A DNA stretch of 64,000 nt, taken from assembly GCA_945872065.1 (NCBI GenBank), contig CAMBYH010000002.1, forward strand, positions 35,567 to 99,566, read 5' to 3'. Made by a program: the position numbers and the translations under genes. Origin of the DNA: Arsukibacterium tuosuense. GTDB taxonomy: Bacteria > Pseudomonadota > Gammaproteobacteria > Steroidobacterales > GCA-2729495. Every line of letters begins with the position of its first letter. Position 1 is the stretch's first letter. This document shows, piece after piece, positions 63,639 through 64,000 of this stretch. Under the pieces are notes generated by a model. It saw only the letters and a list, made by a program, of their open reading frames with translations. It was not told where the DNA came from and did no database searches.

Positions 63639-64000
63639 GACGATTTGCCGCGGCCGATGGCGTAGTGGGCGAACCCCTGCTTGGCGAGCAGCTTTGGGTC
63701 ATAAATGTTGCGGCCGTCGAAGATCACGGGAGCCGTCAGTGCTTTCCTGATACGGTCGAAGTCGGGGCTGCGAAACTCCTGCCACTCGGTGACGATGACC
63801 AGGGCATCCGCACCGTTCAGCGCGTCGTCAGCGGACTCACAGAGCTCAAGATCAGGGCGGGCACCCCAGATGCGGGCGGTTTCAGCCATCGACTGGGGAT
63901 CGTAGGCGCGGACTCTGGCGCCCGCCGCCCACAGCGCCTCCATCAGGACCAGGCTGGGTGCTTCCCGCATGTCATCGGTATTGGGCTTGAATGCCAGTCC
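63632..64000 (-). CDS. ugd: UDP-glucose 6-dehydrogenase, C-terminal part (cut by window edge)
   Basis: Only the last ~122 residues are visible. GLAFKPNTDDMREAPSLVLME opens the C-domain (motif shown at its ends: GLAFKP and TDDMREAP), ADALVIVTEWQEFRSPDF is the UDP-binding strand, and FDGRNIYDPKLLAKQGF the last motif. These match UDP-glucose dehydrogenase, unlike the AlgD-type gene at 17474. It makes UDP-glucuronate for EPS. The stop TAG lies inside REP-like copy 2. Confidence 0.9.
   Translation of the reverse strand, partial: GLAFKPNTDDMREAPSLVLMEALWAAGARVRAYDPQSMAETARIWGARPDLELCESADDALNGADALVIVTEWQEFRSPDFDRIRKALTAPVIFDGRNIYDPKLLAKQGFAHYAIGRGKSSL

Overview
The window is GC-rich, densely coded DNA from a Gram-negative bacterium. 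A gammaproteobacterium is the likeliest source (inference), because DusA, GltX, TsaB, a GTP-type PEP carboxykinase and a PrsK/PrsR pair sit next to a large exopolysaccharide (EPS) locus of the exosortase-A (XrtA/PEP-CTERM) associated type. No integrase, transposase, phage gene or CRISPR array was seen. The edges cut two genes: tsaB on the left and a UDP-sugar dehydrogenase on the right.

Positions 1-6030 are mostly housekeeping: tsaB, pckG, a cyclase-FHA protein, a methyltransferase, dusA and an N-formylglutamate amidohydrolase-like gene. From 6109 the EPS-related genes begin: galE, the two-component pair prsR/prsK and a fucosyltransferase-like gene. tRNA-Glu, tRNA-Ala, gltX and a phosphopantetheinyl transferase follow, then a WecA-like initiating transferase. 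Next come a first export module (Wza-like protein plus outer-membrane barrel), an AlgD-like GDP-mannose dehydrogenase, tRNA-Val, an ExeA-type ATPase carrying an FHA domain, and an EpsB-like sugar transferase.

Positions 22274-43163 hold a flippase, then a nine-gene leftward operon (34255 to 23810). It joins an iron alcohol dehydrogenase, an adenylating ligase, LuxE-like and LuxC-like proteins, an acyl carrier protein, an SDR reductase and a GNAT protein to an XrtA-type glycosyltransferase and an asparagine-synthase-like amidotransferase. I read the first part as an acyl- or aldehyde-supply module for decorating the polysaccharide; this is the best candidate here for an undescribed system. A beta-propeller protein, a TRAP-like membrane protein, a deacetylase, an O-antigen ligase/polymerase, a transglutaminase-like membrane protein, a glycosyltransferase and a membrane alpha/beta hydrolase follow.

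Positions 43600-52160 hold a clear cyclic di-GMP-I (GEMM) riboswitch ahead of a lipoprotein gene and a secreted protein gene. They are followed by the canonical XrtA-associated EPS operon on the minus strand: export lipoprotein, chain-length determinant, tyrosine autokinase, outer-membrane protein, deacetylase and FemAB-like protein. Positions 52464-64000 add three glycosyltransferases, two more asparagine-synthase-family proteins (one with a dead glutaminase half), a third deacetylase and the sugar-nucleotide genes manB, manC and ugd.

Together the genes can make GDP-mannose, GDP-mannuronate, UDP-galactose and UDP-glucuronate. They can also start a lipid-linked repeat, flip it, polymerise it, control its length, export it and decorate it. 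Control seems to run through c-di-GMP, PrsK/PrsR with sigma-54, phosphothreonine-reading FHA domains and tyrosine phosphorylation. No exosortase and no PEP-CTERM sorting tail was found in the window.
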